A stretch of 64,000 nucleotides of DNA from an uncultured Bacteroidales bacterium. Lineage in GTDB: Bacteria; Bacteroidota; Bacteroidia; Bacteroidales; UBA932. A model generated the notes under the pieces. That model did no database searches. It was not told the origin of the DNA and worked only from the letters and a program-made list of their open reading frames with translations. The stretch spans positions 62,001-126,000 of the forward strand of contig CALVDQ010000004.1 in assembly GCA_944326325.1 (NCBI GenBank), given 5' to 3'. Of the stretch, positions 50,182 to 59,275 are shown in pieces (positions within the stretch are counted from its first letter, which is position 1; each line of letters begins with the position of its first letter). The position numbers were made by a program, and so were the translations under genes.

Positions 50182-51783
50182 TTACCAAACGAAGTCAAAC
50201 TTTATGTCGCGCGGTATGCCGTGCGAGTTTACATTGGCGATATCGGCCTTCAGAGCCTCCGGTACCACGGCATATTTTGTGGAGAACTCTTTCGCGTATC
50301 CGGCGTCACCGGTGGCCTGTGTCCTGATGATCAGCGCCGCCCATGAATCTATTGCGGAGAGCGCCTTCCCGAAATCAATATGATATTGTCCGTCCTTGTT
50401 GCGGGAGAACGCTCCCTGTTCCTTCATATAATTGTAGCACATCATGTTGGCCTTGCCGTGTGAGGAAGCTGCACCGAAACGGACGGAACGTACCAGCCCT
50501 GCGATGAAGGTAGTGATGGCGTCTTCCTTGCTTATGAGAGGGATTTCTTCCATGTCTATAAGCTTGCATACCATGAACAGCCCGAGGATGTCGGCCTTCG
50601 CTTCCTCCCAGGTTGTCTTCTCCGCGCCCATGGCTTCGTCAACGCTGCCTTTGCCGTTTACCGTTTCCTTTACACCGAGCCCGTGCGCCACTTCATGGAA
50701 GGTCACGTTCCAGAAGAACGCTTCGGACCGCAGGTGTTTCTGCTGCTCCGGTTCAACGAGGAGACGGCCGATAGGCAGCAGTATCTTGTCGAACTTTGCG
50801 TTCATGCTGTTGTGCAGCTGGAGCCTTCTTGCTCCCTTCAGAGCCTGTACCCTGTCATCATTAGGCAGGTTTATGGCGATGGTCTTGCTGCCGCAGTTGC
50901 AGTCTCCGGCATAATAGATAGCATCATAGACGTTGAGGTCCGAAGATGTTCCCGGAACGAATGTCTTGTATTCTTCAGGGCAAGGCAGCATCTTCTGCAG
51001 TTCCGGGAGCATGGAGACATATTTTTCCAGATCCTTGCTTCTTTTTTCGTCTTTCAGGAGAATGAAGCATTCGTACGATGTCTTTAGTTCGTTCAGCTTG
51101 TCATCGTAGTTCTCGATAGGCCCTATTACAACATCTATCTTGCTGTCCTTCATGTCCATCCATGCGAGGTCGCTCTCGAAATACTCATCCGTGCGGAAGG
51201 CTTCCGCCCTTTTCGTGAGATAGTTCCTGAGTCCGTCGTTTCCCGTAATGGCAGCTGCTTCTTCAAGGTAGCTGCATACGAGTTCCAGCTCTTTCCGGTA
51301 TTCGTCCCGATACCATACGCATTTCAGGTTTCCGTCTTCGTCCCGTCTTATGACGGTGTATGGACTGGTTTTATCCGGGTCTGCGAATGCTTCCCATTCC
51401 TCTGTCGTCATGTCTGCAGGGTAATAGTTGGCTCCGAGCGGCTTTTCTCCGTATCCCGGAACGAACGGCGAGTTGTCCTCAAGTCTGTCCCAAGGTCCGT
51501 AGTTTATCATGGCGAACTCTTTCATCGCCTTGTCTCCGAGGGTATCCATGTCTTTCCTGTCTCCGAAGGTCTGTTGCCAGAAAAGGTTATCCATAATGTC
51601 TGCCGCCATCCTCAGAAGATCCAGGACCTGTCTGTCCCTGCTGTCTAGCCCTTCCATGAGAGGTGAATTCATTTCCACGACGGCATATTCATCTGCTCTT
51701 GCCTGCATGTCGCTTCCGGACTCTTGCGCACATGATGAGGCAAGCATCACGAATGCTCCGATTGCCATAAAAATGTTTTTCAT
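50182..51783 (-). CDS. M49-like (dipeptidyl peptidase III-related) zinc peptidase, lipoprotein
   Basis: The 533-residue lipoprotein (signal ends ASSC, Cys18) has a zinc site FHEVAHGLG (His363, Glu364, His367) and, 26 residues on, WEEAKADILG (Glu393/394, Asp398), the EExxAD motif of the M49 family. Classical DPP III has a hexapeptide HExxGH; here it is the five-residue HExxH. The distance between the two sites is also shorter than usual. Sequences around KTIAINLPND and SSHGKANMMCYNYM fit the M49-like relatives in Bacteroidetes. It probably trims peptides in the envelope. It stands alone between the GAG locus and tpiA. Confidence 0.82.
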   Translation of the reverse strand: MKNIFMAIGAFVMLASSCAQESGSDMQARADEYAVVEMNSPLMEGLDSRDRQVLDLLRMAADIMDNLFWQQTFGDRKDMDTLGDKAMKEFAMINYGPWDRLEDNSPFVPGYGEKPLGANYYPADMTTEEWEAFADPDKTSPYTVIRRDEDGNLKCVWYRDEYRKELELVCSYLEEAAAITGNDGLRNYLTKRAEAFRTDEYFESDLAWMDMKDSKIDVVIGPIENYDDKLNELKTSYECFILLKDEKRSKDLEKYVSMLPELQKMLPCPEEYKTFVPGTSSDLNVYDAIYYAGDCNCGSKTIAINLPNDDRVQALKGARRLQLHNSMNAKFDKILLPIGRLLVEPEQQKHLRSEAFFWNVTFHEVAHGLGVKETVNGKGSVDEAMGAEKTTWEEAKADILGLFMVCKLIDMEEIPLISKEDAITTFIAGLVRSVRFGAASSHGKANMMCYNYMKEQGAFSRNKDGQYHIDFGKALSAIDSWAALIIRTQATGDAGYAKEFSTKYAVVPEALKADIANVNSHGIPRDIKFDFVW

Positions 51784-51814
51784 ATTTTCCCAAATGTCTT
51801 TTATATGGTTTCAT

Positions 51815-51831
51815 TTTCCTGTTACAGGAAA
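51815..51831. promoter_or_regulatory. 17-bp palindrome upstream of M49-like gene
   Basis: TTTCCTGT, one T, ACAGGAAA is a perfect palindrome 32 bp before the M49 start at 51783 and next to the tpiA terminator stem. Its place and symmetry would fit a repressor or activator site for the M49 gene. It could also be a minor part of the terminator. Confidence 0.4.
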
Positions 51832-51867
51832 GGGGCTGGGCCGGAAACTGGATTCCGGCACAACCCC
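51832..51867 (-). terminator. Stem-loop downstream of tpiA, terminator-like
   Basis: On the minus strand a 15-nt arm (51867-51853) pairs with 51846-51832 with one GU pair and one mismatch around a 6-nt loop. The plus-strand reading has two mismatches, so the structure is better on the minus strand, where it follows tpiA. Only three T residues follow, so it is a weak terminator. Confidence 0.55.
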
Positions 51868-51893
51868 TCGATAAGTTATATCCTGTGTCACGG

Positions 51894-52646
51894 TCAGAAG
51901 GACAGTGCGATGGCTATGAAGTCGTCAGCCTTGAGTGCGGCGCCTCCGATGAGGCCTCCGTCGATGTCAGGGCAGGCGAACAGCTCTTTGGCATTGGATG
52001 GCTTGCAGCTTCCGCCGTAGAGGATCGTGATCTCCCCGGCAAGGTCGCCGAACTTGTCTGCTACGACCTTCCTGATGCAGGCGTGGATTTCCTGAGCCTG
52101 CTCTGCCGTGGCAGTCTTGCCTGTGCCTATTGCCCATACCGGTTCGTAGGCTATGATAACTTTCGCCATATCTTCGGCGGAAAGGGTATAAAGCACGTTC
52201 TTGACCTGCTCTGTAACCACTTCGAAATGACGTCCGGCTTCCCTTTCATCAAGGTTTTCTCCCACGCAGAAAATAGGGGAGAGACCGTGTGCAGTGGCTA
52301 TCTTCACCTTTTCAACGAGCTTGGCGTCCGTTTCGCCGTAGTACTGTCTTCTTTCGGAATGTCCGAGGATGGTGTATCCGCATCCTGCAGAAACAAGCAT
52401 GTCCGCAGCCACTTCTCCGGTGTATGCACCTTTCTCCTTGTCAGCGCAGTTCTGGGCGGACAGCCCGATACCTGTCCCTTTTATGGCTTCTCCTACCGGA
52501 ACAAGGTGGGTAAACGGAGGGGCGATGATCAGTTTGACCGAAGCCGGAACTTCGGAAGATCTGGCTGCTACTGCTTTGGCGAGTTCCACGCCTTCGGCAA
52601 CGGTTGTGTTCATTTTCCAGTTGCCGGCAACAATTTTCTTTCTCAT
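51894..52646 (-). CDS. tpiA: Triosephosphate isomerase
   Basis: The 250-residue TIM barrel begins [11 protein letters not shown] with the catalytic Lys, has the His in LGHSERRQ, the catalytic Glu in [15 protein letters not shown] and the phosphate-binding LYGGSCKP and GGLIGGAAL. It converts dihydroxyacetone phosphate and glyceraldehyde 3-phosphate in glycolysis. It has its own perfect promoter, so it is not dependent on the upstream protease genes. Confidence 0.97.
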   Translation of the reverse strand: MRKKIVAGNWKMNTTVAEGVELAKAVAARSSEVPASVKLIIAPPFTHLVPVGEAIKGTGIGLSAQNCADKEKGAYTGEVAADMLVSAGCGYTILGHSERRQYYGETDAKLVEKVKIATAHGLSPIFCVGENLDEREAGRHFEVVTEQVKNVLYTLSAEDMAKVIIAYEPVWAIGTGKTATAEQAQEIHACIRKVVADKFGDLAGEITILYGGSCKPSNAKELFACPDIDGGLIGGAALKADDFIAIALSF

Positions 52647-52680
52647 GATCTGTATTCTTGTATTAATCGTTTTCCGCGCG

Positions 52681-52711
52681 CAAATTTAGAAATATTATGG
52701 TTCTTTGCAAA
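52681..52711 (-). promoter_or_regulatory. Perfect-consensus promoter for tpiA
   Basis: On the minus strand TTTG (52711-52708), 19 bp, then TAAATTTG (52688-52681). It overlaps the last codons of the small lipoprotein gene. The leader is about 30 nt. Confidence 0.75.
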
Positions 52712-53114
52712 ACTTCACCACAATGCCGATACGTCCGGACTGGTTCCAGAGCCATATCTTCCCGCTCTGTTCGTCATATTTCGTGACTTCAAGACTGATA
52801 CCTGATTTTGTCTTCGTATCGTCGGCGGTCGTGTACACGAGATTGCCGCTGACCGTGGACCCGAGGGCCGGGTAAGCGTCACATTCCAGGATGAAATAGT
52901 TGGCCATACTGTTGTCTGTGACCCAGAATGCGTTTTTTTGTTCGTTGTATCCGCTCTGGTGGACGTCCTCATCGAATCTCAGGATATCGGCCCCTTTTAT
53001 GAAAAGCCCCATATCCTTTTCCTCGTTAAGTTCCACACTTGTGAATTTTGTCCCGCATCCGCCGGCCATCAGGACCAGCGGGAGCAAATATATCAGTATT
53101 CCCGTATTTTTCAT
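52695..53114 (-). CDS. Small unrecognised lipoprotein
   Basis: The 139-residue protein has a clear lipoprotein signal (MKNTGILIYL...LMAGGC, Cys20). The mature part is beta-rich, with FILECDAYPALGSTVSGNLVY and GKIWLWNQSGRIGIVVKF stretches, and has no known motif. It lies 9 bp downstream of the M6 protease gene and is probably cotranscribed with it. I do not recognise the family; a single small beta-barrel or immunoglobulin-like domain is likely. Confidence 0.65.
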   Translation of the reverse strand: MKNTGILIYLLPLVLMAGGCGTKFTSVELNEEKDMGLFIKGADILRFDEDVHQSGYNEQKNAFWVTDNSMANYFILECDAYPALGSTVSGNLVYTTADDTKTKSGISLEVTKYDEQSGKIWLWNQSGRIGIVVKFCKEP

Positions 53115-53123
53115 GACCTGCCG

Positions 53124-55337
53124 TTATTCTATGGTAATCTTTCTGGAGACTATGGATTTCGATCCGTCCGGATAGTATATCACTGCTTTCATCTCACCTG
53201 AATTCTTGGGCGTGAAGTATCCGTCTCCGGCTACCGTGACGCTCGTCCCGTTGTAGAACCATTCAATGTGTTCCGCATCGTAGGCATTGTAGAGCCTCAA
53301 CGGAAATTTGGTGCCGGAAGGATATGTGCCGTTTCTGTTCTTCTCGACATTGTAGAGATAGATGAACGGATAGTTGTAGTCTTTCGGGGACTTGGTAGTG
53401 AAATTGGAATAGTAAACCTCACTTTTTACACCGCCTTCAAGGAAATAGATCTCCGCCTTGTACGGGGTTCTCGGGACAAGGCCTTCTATTACGGCAGCAT
53501 ATCTTCCGTCGGCATAAGGCTCGACTTCGATTGTCTGTCCTTCTTCACCGGAGGAACTGGATGTCCATTTTACATAGCCTTTCCCGTCATATTCCGCATC
53601 GGAGGCATCCCAGTTGATGATGACTGCATCCTGAAAAATGTTGTTTGTCACATTTACCGGCTCAGGGGCACTCCCTGATTCGCTTACGGTGATGACTATG
53701 TTGTCTCCGGCTTTCTCTATGCCGGTGATGGCAAGCGATGAACTCTCCCCGCTCCAGAATGTGAAGGCAGGGGTCGTGTTCGGGGTGAACGAGTCATAGC
53801 TCGCCGAGCTTGTAACGTACGGGAAGAATACCTGGGACACGCTTCCTGCGTTCGGGTATGCTTCGATCAGATCGGCGCATTGGTGGGCCGGGTTGCAGTT
53901 TATCTCATTATTGGCCCATCTTCTCTGTGCACTGATGTTGTTGCCGGAAGTCCCGGAATATCCGGCGTTGTTGTCGGACTTGTCGATATGGTATATGAGC
54001 AGTCCGCTTCCGCCGATATACCTGTCCCATCCTTCAGTCCGGCGACATTCGAAGAGAAAGTACTCATTTTCCTTGTCGGTATCCATCCTGTAGTATGTCC
54101 CGTCGACGTCTATTGGTGTCAGGGTATGTGTGCCGGCGGAAAGTATGACCGGCTCCGAGATTCCGAGGGCGTCATGGTCCACTGCGTTGAGGTTCGGAGG
54201 GGTGTTCCCGTCGTTGTTCTGGTTGCCTGAGTCCATCAGGGCCGTACTGCCCCACATGGCGTCGGACTGGCCTCCGCTCTGCTCATAGTCAGTGTCGTAG
54301 TAGTCCATCAGGCCCAGGGTATGGCTGAATTCGTGGCAGAAGGTCCCGATGCCGGCGAGGACATAGCTGTTGTAGCCGCTCCTGTGGAGTTCCGCCGTAC
54401 AGGCGTACCTGTTGATCCTCTTGCCGTCCAGTGTCAGGCTGATCCTGGCCCCGTCCCACAGATACCATGCGTGTGACCAGATCCTGTCGTCTCCGGCACC
54501 TTCGGCTTCATCCCCTCCGGCAAAGAAAACGAAGACATTGTCAACTTCCCCGTCTCCGTCATCATCGTATTTCGAAAAGTCGATCTGCGAGTCTGCAAGC
54601 CTGCAGGCGTCTTCTATCATCTTTGCGGGAGCGGAATCATCATTGTGGCTGTCATTCCCCCCGTAATACGCACAGTTGTTCGGGAGGGTCACGATCTCGC
54701 TTACATCGAATGAGAAAGTGAACTGTCCGGAGAACTGTTCGTTGAAATAGTCGATTGCAGAGCCTGTAGCCCCGTTGCGGCTATAGCCTTCCTGGGTCAG
54801 CATCCGTACAAAGGCGTCCCTCGTGTGTCCCTCCTGGAAACTCAGGTCCTGGAATTGCGCAAGAATCACTATCCCGTGCTTTTCCGTTACTGTCCCGCTG
54901 CTCCTGGTCGCGAGACCTCTCGCAGCCTTGGTCCTTGCAAGGAGGCTTTCCTTTTCCGGATCTTCCGGGGACCGCAGTGCCCTTTTTTCCGCGGCAGCTT
55001 CCGCAAGTGCCGCATACGGGATGTTCCGGCTTCTTGCCTTTATGTCCGCAGGTGCGTCCTGCCCGGCCTTGTAGCCGCTCATGGTCAGGGAACCGTCGTC
55101 TTCGTAGAAAGCATAGTAATACCATTTGTCTTCCCCTTGCTTTATGGTGTATCCGTCGGCTGTCGTGAGGATCTTCATGTATTCGTCGCCTTTCAGCATT
55201 GCTTTCACAGCCGTACCGTCGGGCTGGTACAGGAAGAACCCCGTTTTCGCCGCCGGGGCCGCATGGCTGTTTCCGGCCTGGAGCAGGGCTGCCGCAGCCA
55301 TTGTCGCAAGTATAAATTTCAACAATAGATTTCTCAT
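53124..55337 (-). CDS. M6-family secreted metalloprotease (immune inhibitor A-like)
   Basis: The start is taken at 55337 (MRNLLLKFILATMAAAALLQAG, a signal peptide); the longer frame from 55397 has no such start. This gives 737 residues. A pro-region (about 25-140) precedes the M6 catalytic domain (about 150-500). The zinc site is FCHEFSHTLGLMDYYD (His335, Glu336, His339), preceded by the Asp-rich DDDGDGEVDNVFVFFAGG calcium-like loop and a WSHAW segment. FN3-like (about 555-640) and Ig-like (about 655-735) domains follow. It is probably exported and degrades host or dietary proteins. It lies back-to-back with the PCMD gene (75-bp gap). Confidence 0.9.
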   Translation of the reverse strand: MRNLLLKFILATMAAAALLQAGNSHAAPAAKTGFFLYQPDGTAVKAMLKGDEYMKILTTADGYTIKQGEDKWYYYAFYEDDGSLTMSGYKAGQDAPADIKARSRNIPYAALAEAAAEKRALRSPEDPEKESLLARTKAARGLATRSSGTVTEKHGIVILAQFQDLSFQEGHTRDAFVRMLTQEGYSRNGATGSAIDYFNEQFSGQFTFSFDVSEIVTLPNNCAYYGGNDSHNDDSAPAKMIEDACRLADSQIDFSKYDDDGDGEVDNVFVFFAGGDEAEGAGDDRIWSHAWYLWDGARISLTLDGKRINRYACTAELHRSGYNSYVLAGIGTFCHEFSHTLGLMDYYDTDYEQSGGQSDAMWGSTALMDSGNQNNDGNTPPNLNAVDHDALGISEPVILSAGTHTLTPIDVDGTYYRMDTDKENEYFLFECRRTEGWDRYIGGSGLLIYHIDKSDNNAGYSGTSGNNISAQRRWANNEINCNPAHQCADLIEAYPNAGSVSQVFFPYVTSSASYDSFTPNTTPAFTFWSGESSSLAITGIEKAGDNIVITVSESGSAPEPVNVTNNIFQDAVIINWDASDAEYDGKGYVKWTSSSSGEEGQTIEVEPYADGRYAAVIEGLVPRTPYKAEIYFLEGGVKSEVYYSNFTTKSPKDYNYPFIYLYNVEKNRNGTYPSGTKFPLRLYNAYDAEHIEWFYNGTSVTVAGDGYFTPKNSGEMKAVIYYPDGSKSIVSRKITIE

Positions 55338-55351
55338 AATAAAAAAAGTAT

Positions 55352-55359
55352 TACCTTTG
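55352..55359 (+). promoter_or_regulatory. -7 promoter element for PCMD gene
   Basis: TACCTTTG fits TAnnTTTG and lies 53 bp before the PCMD start at 55413. It also lies just upstream of the chosen M6 start on the other strand, which supports placing that start at 55337 and not at 55397. Confidence 0.5.
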
Positions 55360-55412
55360 TCCACAGGAGACGTAGACAATAAGACAACAAACTGCATATT
55401 TAAGCATTTTTT

Positions 55413-56441
55413 ATGAGACGAGCAATAATTTTTTTCTTGACCGTCGTTTCATCTTCCGTCATTCCGTTTCTTGCCTATGCACAGGGTGAGAAGCCGTCAC
55501 AGGGCGCTGGAGAGTCCGCATTGCCGGTATCAACTTCGGAAGAAACAGCGGATGCCATCGCTTCCTACGGCACATTCGACCGGTGGTCCGTCCGGGAAAT
55601 CAAGGAATCAGGGATAATCGGCGGAAACATCAAGCATCTTTTCGAGTTCTACGGAGACCAGGAGATTACCCGCACCAAGGAACCGTTCGTCGCGCCGGAT
55701 GGCTATCTCTGGCGGACAAACAATGTGCTTGCGGTTGTAGCAGGCGTTACCAAGACCAACAATACCGTCTATCCGGAGAAACGCGGGGACGGTTTCTGTG
55801 CCAGGCTGGAAACCCATATCGAGTCCGTACGGGTTCTGGGCATGATAGACATGGACGTCACCTGTCAGGGCGCCGTATTTGTCGGCAAGATAGATGAACC
55901 TATCCGGGATACCAAGTCTCCGATGGCCAAGGTCATATACGGTGTGCCGTTCGACGGACGTCCGGAAGCCGTCATATTCGACTACAAGGCGGATGTCGGC
56001 CATGAGGTGATAAGGGGAACAGGTTTTTCTCCCATGAAAGAGATGGGCTATCCGGATTATCCTATAGTATATGTGGTGCTCCAGAAGCGCTGGGAAGACG
56101 AAGACGGCAATATACATGCCCTAAGGGTGGGGTCTGCAATCCGGCAGATAGAGGAGAATGTACCCGAGTGGGTGAACGGCTTCCGTCTCGATGTCGCCTA
56201 CGGTGATATCACGTCCGAACCGTTCTACCGCGATTATATGGGTCTGAAGAATGATCCCGCAACAGCATTCTGGTGCTATAACAGCAAAGGCAGGAAAGTC
56301 ATGGTACAAGAAGAAGGCTGGGCAGACGAGTCCGCCCAGCCTAACTATCTGGTAATAAATTTTCTTGCCAGTTCCGGCCCTGCTTTCTACGGGGGAGTGG
56401 GCAATGTCCTTTGGCTTGACAATGTCCGTCTCGAGATGTAG
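55413..56441 (+). CDS. PCMD-domain exported protein
   Basis: The 342-residue protein has a signal peptide (about 1-23, ending AYAQ), then a beta-rich body. The C-terminal two thirds contain the PCMD (putative carbohydrate metabolism domain) pattern: VPFDGRPEAVIFDYKAD, the closing NYLVINFLASSGPAFYGG and GNVLWLDNVRLEM. PCMD domains are beta-sandwiches found mainly in Bacteroidetes exported proteins near glycan-use genes; no catalytic activity is established. It stands alone on the plus strand, convergent with the xylose operon and divergent from the M6 gene. Confidence 0.75.
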   Translation: MRRAIIFFLTVVSSSVIPFLAYAQGEKPSQGAGESALPVSTSEETADAIASYGTFDRWSVREIKESGIIGGNIKHLFEFYGDQEITRTKEPFVAPDGYLWRTNNVLAVVAGVTKTNNTVYPEKRGDGFCARLETHIESVRVLGMIDMDVTCQGAVFVGKIDEPIRDTKSPMAKVIYGVPFDGRPEAVIFDYKADVGHEVIRGTGFSPMKEMGYPDYPIVYVVLQKRWEDEDGNIHALRVGSAIRQIEENVPEWVNGFRLDVAYGDITSEPFYRDYMGLKNDPATAFWCYNSKGRKVMVQEEGWADESAQPNYLVINFLASSGPAFYGGVGNVLWLDNVRLEM

Positions 56442-56457
56442 AGGATGGTCCATCCTC
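56441..56457. repeat. Palindrome between convergent PCMD and xylE ends
   Basis: GAGGATGG, one T, CCATCCTC forms an 8-bp dyad overlapping the PCMD stop codon in the 36-bp gap between convergent genes. There is no T-run on either side, so it is at most a partial transcription barrier. Confidence 0.35.
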
Positions 56458-56477
56458 GGGACCGGCTTGCCGTGGCG

Positions 56478-57890
56478 TCAGCGCCTTTTCCAGAGCGCCG
56501 ACATATCTTCGAGTGTCTTGCCTTTGGTTTCAGGTACGAACTTCCATACGAAGACAGCCGAAAGCAGCGACATGACAGCATAAATCATATAGGTGCCGCC
56601 GACGCTCCATGCGCTCAGTGTCGGGAATGTGGATGAAACCAGGAAATTCGCCACCCACTGAACCGCTACGGCTATCGCCACTGCCTGCGACCTTATCGTA
56701 TTCGGGAATATCTCGGATATGAGCACCCAGCATATCGGTCCCCAGGACATCATGAATGATGCCGTGTAGATGATGATGAATACCAGGGCCCCGATGCCGA
56801 TGAGGTTGCAGAACGAGAATACCGAGAGCGCTAGCATCCCTATCATCATGCCGGCCGAACCGATTATCAGCAGCGGCTTCCTTCCGAATTTGTCCACCGT
56901 AAAGATAGCCACGAGGGTGAATATGATGTTCACTACGCCCATCACGATTGTCTGCATCATGGAAGCGTCCCCGCTCGCACCGAGATTCTCGAATATCCTC
57001 GGTGCATAGTAGAGCACCACGTTGATGCCGATGGCCTGCTGGAAGAACGACAGGAGCGCACCGATGACGATTACTCCTGCCCCGTAGGCGAGAAGCCTTT
57101 CTTTCTTCTCTATGATGTTGTCCTTGATTTCGGCAAGAACCCTGGAACCTTCTTCGGCTCCGTTTATTCTCGAGAGTATCTTCAGGGCTTCGGTATCTTT
57201 ACCCTTCATAACCAGGTATCTCGGGGTCTCCGGTACCAGGAATACCAGCAGGAAGAACGCCCCTGCCGGGAACGCTTCGCTGAGGAACATCCTGCGCCAG
57301 CCGATCTCGACCATCGCTGCCTGTATACCTTCCTGGGTGTCTGCCAGATTGTTGCGTATCAGGTAGTTCACGAAGTAAACCACCAGCATTCCGAATATGA
57401 TGGCAAACTGGTTGCATGACACAAGTGTGCCGCGGATATTCGCCGGCGAAATCTCGGATATGTACATCGGGCAGATGGCCGAAGCGAGTCCGACACCGAT
57501 ACCTCCGATTATCCTGTAGATGTTGAATGCCACGAGAAGTTTCAGGGACGGTTCACCGTAAGGGAGCAGCCCGCTTTCCGGACACCAGGAACCTATGGCC
57601 GAGACGAAGAGCAGCACACCGGCTATCAGCAGGGATTTCTTCCTGCCGAGAGACGCGGAGAGAACGCCGGATATCGCCCCTCCTATGATACAGCCGAGCA
57701 ATGCGCTCGATGCCGTGAAGCCGTGCAGGAGTTTCGTATAGGTGAAATCCGAGGCTCCTCTGAAAAACGTATCGAGGGCCTGCTCGGCCCCGGATATGAC
57801 AGCCGTGTCATACCCGAAGAGCAGGCCTCCGATGATTGCGATGAGCACTATTGAAAACAGATAGGCTCTGTTCTGTCCGTTCCTGTCCAT
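56478..57890 (-). CDS. xylE: Sugar:H+ symporter, MFS sugar porter (XylE-like)
   Basis: The 470-residue membrane protein has 12 spans and the sugar porter marks. GRKKSLLIAGVLL is the loop 2-3 motif, PMYISEISPANIRG comes before span 5, VPETPRYLVMKGK is the PESPR-like block, GRKPLLIIGSAGM is the loop 8-9 motif, and FVPETKGKTLEDM is the end. Its position as the last gene of the xyl operon, 6 bp after xylA, points to D-xylose uptake across the inner membrane, in symport with protons. Confidence 0.92.
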   Translation of the reverse strand: MDRNGQNRAYLFSIVLIAIIGGLLFGYDTAVISGAEQALDTFFRGASDFTYTKLLHGFTASSALLGCIIGGAISGVLSASLGRKKSLLIAGVLLFVSAIGSWCPESGLLPYGEPSLKLLVAFNIYRIIGGIGVGLASAICPMYISEISPANIRGTLVSCNQFAIIFGMLVVYFVNYLIRNNLADTQEGIQAAMVEIGWRRMFLSEAFPAGAFFLLVFLVPETPRYLVMKGKDTEALKILSRINGAEEGSRVLAEIKDNIIEKKERLLAYGAGVIVIGALLSFFQQAIGINVVLYYAPRIFENLGASGDASMMQTIVMGVVNIIFTLVAIFTVDKFGRKPLLIIGSAGMMIGMLALSVFSFCNLIGIGALVFIIIYTASFMMSWGPICWVLISEIFPNTIRSQAVAIAVAVQWVANFLVSSTFPTLSAWSVGGTYMIYAVMSLLSAVFVWKFVPETKGKTLEDMSALWKRR

Positions 57891-57896
57891 GCCGGA

Positions 57897-59216
57897 TTAT
57901 CTGATGTAAAGGCTGACAATAGCTTCGTAGAGTTCCTGACGGCCGCTTATCATTTCCGGCTCTCCGTGCGTGCGTGCGAAATCCGCGGCTTCTTCAAGGG
58001 TCATCTTCCCTTCCTCGAATCTCTTGCCCTCTCCGGAGTCATAGGATGAGTACCTGTCGCTGAGCATCTTCTCATAATCGGAGTTCTCGAGGATGTCTGC
58101 AGCTATCAGCAATGCACGGGCCATGTTGTCCATACCGGAAATGTGCGCGATGAAGATGTCTTTGAGATCGGTGGAATTCCTTCTTGTCTTGGCATCGAAG
58201 TTCGTGCCTCCTCCCATAAAGCCTCCGCCGCGTACAATCACCATCATGGCCTGTACGAGTTCGTAAATGTCGACAGGGAACTGGTCTGTATCCCATCCGT
58301 TCTGGTAGTCACCCCTGTTGGCGTCTATGGATCCGAGCATCCCTGCATCAATGGCGCACTGGAGCTCGTGCTCGAATGTGTGGCCTGCGAGGGTGGCGTG
58401 GTTCACTTCGATATTGACCTTGAAATCCTTGTCCAGCCCGTTTGCGCGGAGGAATCCGATTACGGTCTCGGTGTCCACGTCATACTGGTGTTTCATCGGC
58501 TCCATAGGTTTGGGCTCAATGAGGAAGTTACCCTTGAACCCTTTTGAACGGGCATAGTCCCTGGCCATCCTGAGCATTGTGGCAAGATGTGCCTTCTCCC
58601 TTTTCATGTCGGTGTTCAACAGGGACATATAGCCTTCCCTTCCTCCCCAGAACACGTAATTTTCACCGCCGAGCTCGATGGTGGCATCGATGGAGTTCTT
58701 TATCTGGAGCATTGCCCTTGCCGCAGCAGGGAAATACGGATTGGTCGCCGCTCCGTTCATGTATCTCGCGTGGCCGAAGACGTTGGCCGTGCCCCAGAGC
58801 AGCCTGATTCCGGTCTCTGCCTGTTTCTGTTTGGCATAAGCCACGATATCCTTCAGGTTTTTCTCATATTCCGCAGGGTCATCGCTAGGGTCTATGAGGT
58901 CCACATCGTGGAAGCAGTAGTAGCCGATCCCGAGTTTCTGCATAATCTCGAAGCCTGCATCCATCTTGGCCTTGGCCCTTTCGAGGGCAGTAGCGCCTTC
59001 ATTCCACGGGAACACTTTCGTACCGCCTCCGAACTGGTCCGTACCTTCCGCGCAGAGGGTATGCCACCATGCCATGGAGAACCTGAACCAGTCTTTCATC
59101 TTCTTCCCATGTACGGTCCTTTCAGGTTCATAGTAATGGAATGCCATTGGATTCTTTGATGCAGTCCCTTCGAAAGGGATCTTGCCTATTTCCGGAAAAA
59201 ATTCTTTTGTTGCCAT
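57897..59216 (-). CDS. xylA: Xylose isomerase
   Basis: The 439-residue TIM-barrel enzyme begins [13 protein letters not shown] and has [12 protein letters not shown] (catalytic His and Asp), [16 protein letters not shown], the metal-binding [26 protein letters not shown] and [15 protein letters not shown]. Length and all motifs match class II xylose isomerases. It converts D-xylose to D-xylulose. It is 59 bp downstream of xylB in the same operon. Confidence 0.96.
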   Translation of the reverse strand: MATKEFFPEIGKIPFEGTASKNPMAFHYYEPERTVHGKKMKDWFRFSMAWWHTLCAEGTDQFGGGTKVFPWNEGATALERAKAKMDAGFEIMQKLGIGYYCFHDVDLIDPSDDPAEYEKNLKDIVAYAKQKQAETGIRLLWGTANVFGHARYMNGAATNPYFPAAARAMLQIKNSIDATIELGGENYVFWGGREGYMSLLNTDMKREKAHLATMLRMARDYARSKGFKGNFLIEPKPMEPMKHQYDVDTETVIGFLRANGLDKDFKVNIEVNHATLAGHTFEHELQCAIDAGMLGSIDANRGDYQNGWDTDQFPVDIYELVQAMMVIVRGGGFMGGGTNFDAKTRRNSTDLKDIFIAHISGMDNMARALLIAADILENSDYEKMLSDRYSSYDSGEGKRFEEGKMTLEEAADFARTHGEPEMISGRQELYEAIVSLYIR

Positions 59217-59275
59217 GATCTTTTTAATTTATGATTCATTTATGAGTTCTTGCTGAAACATATAGGGGAGGGGCG

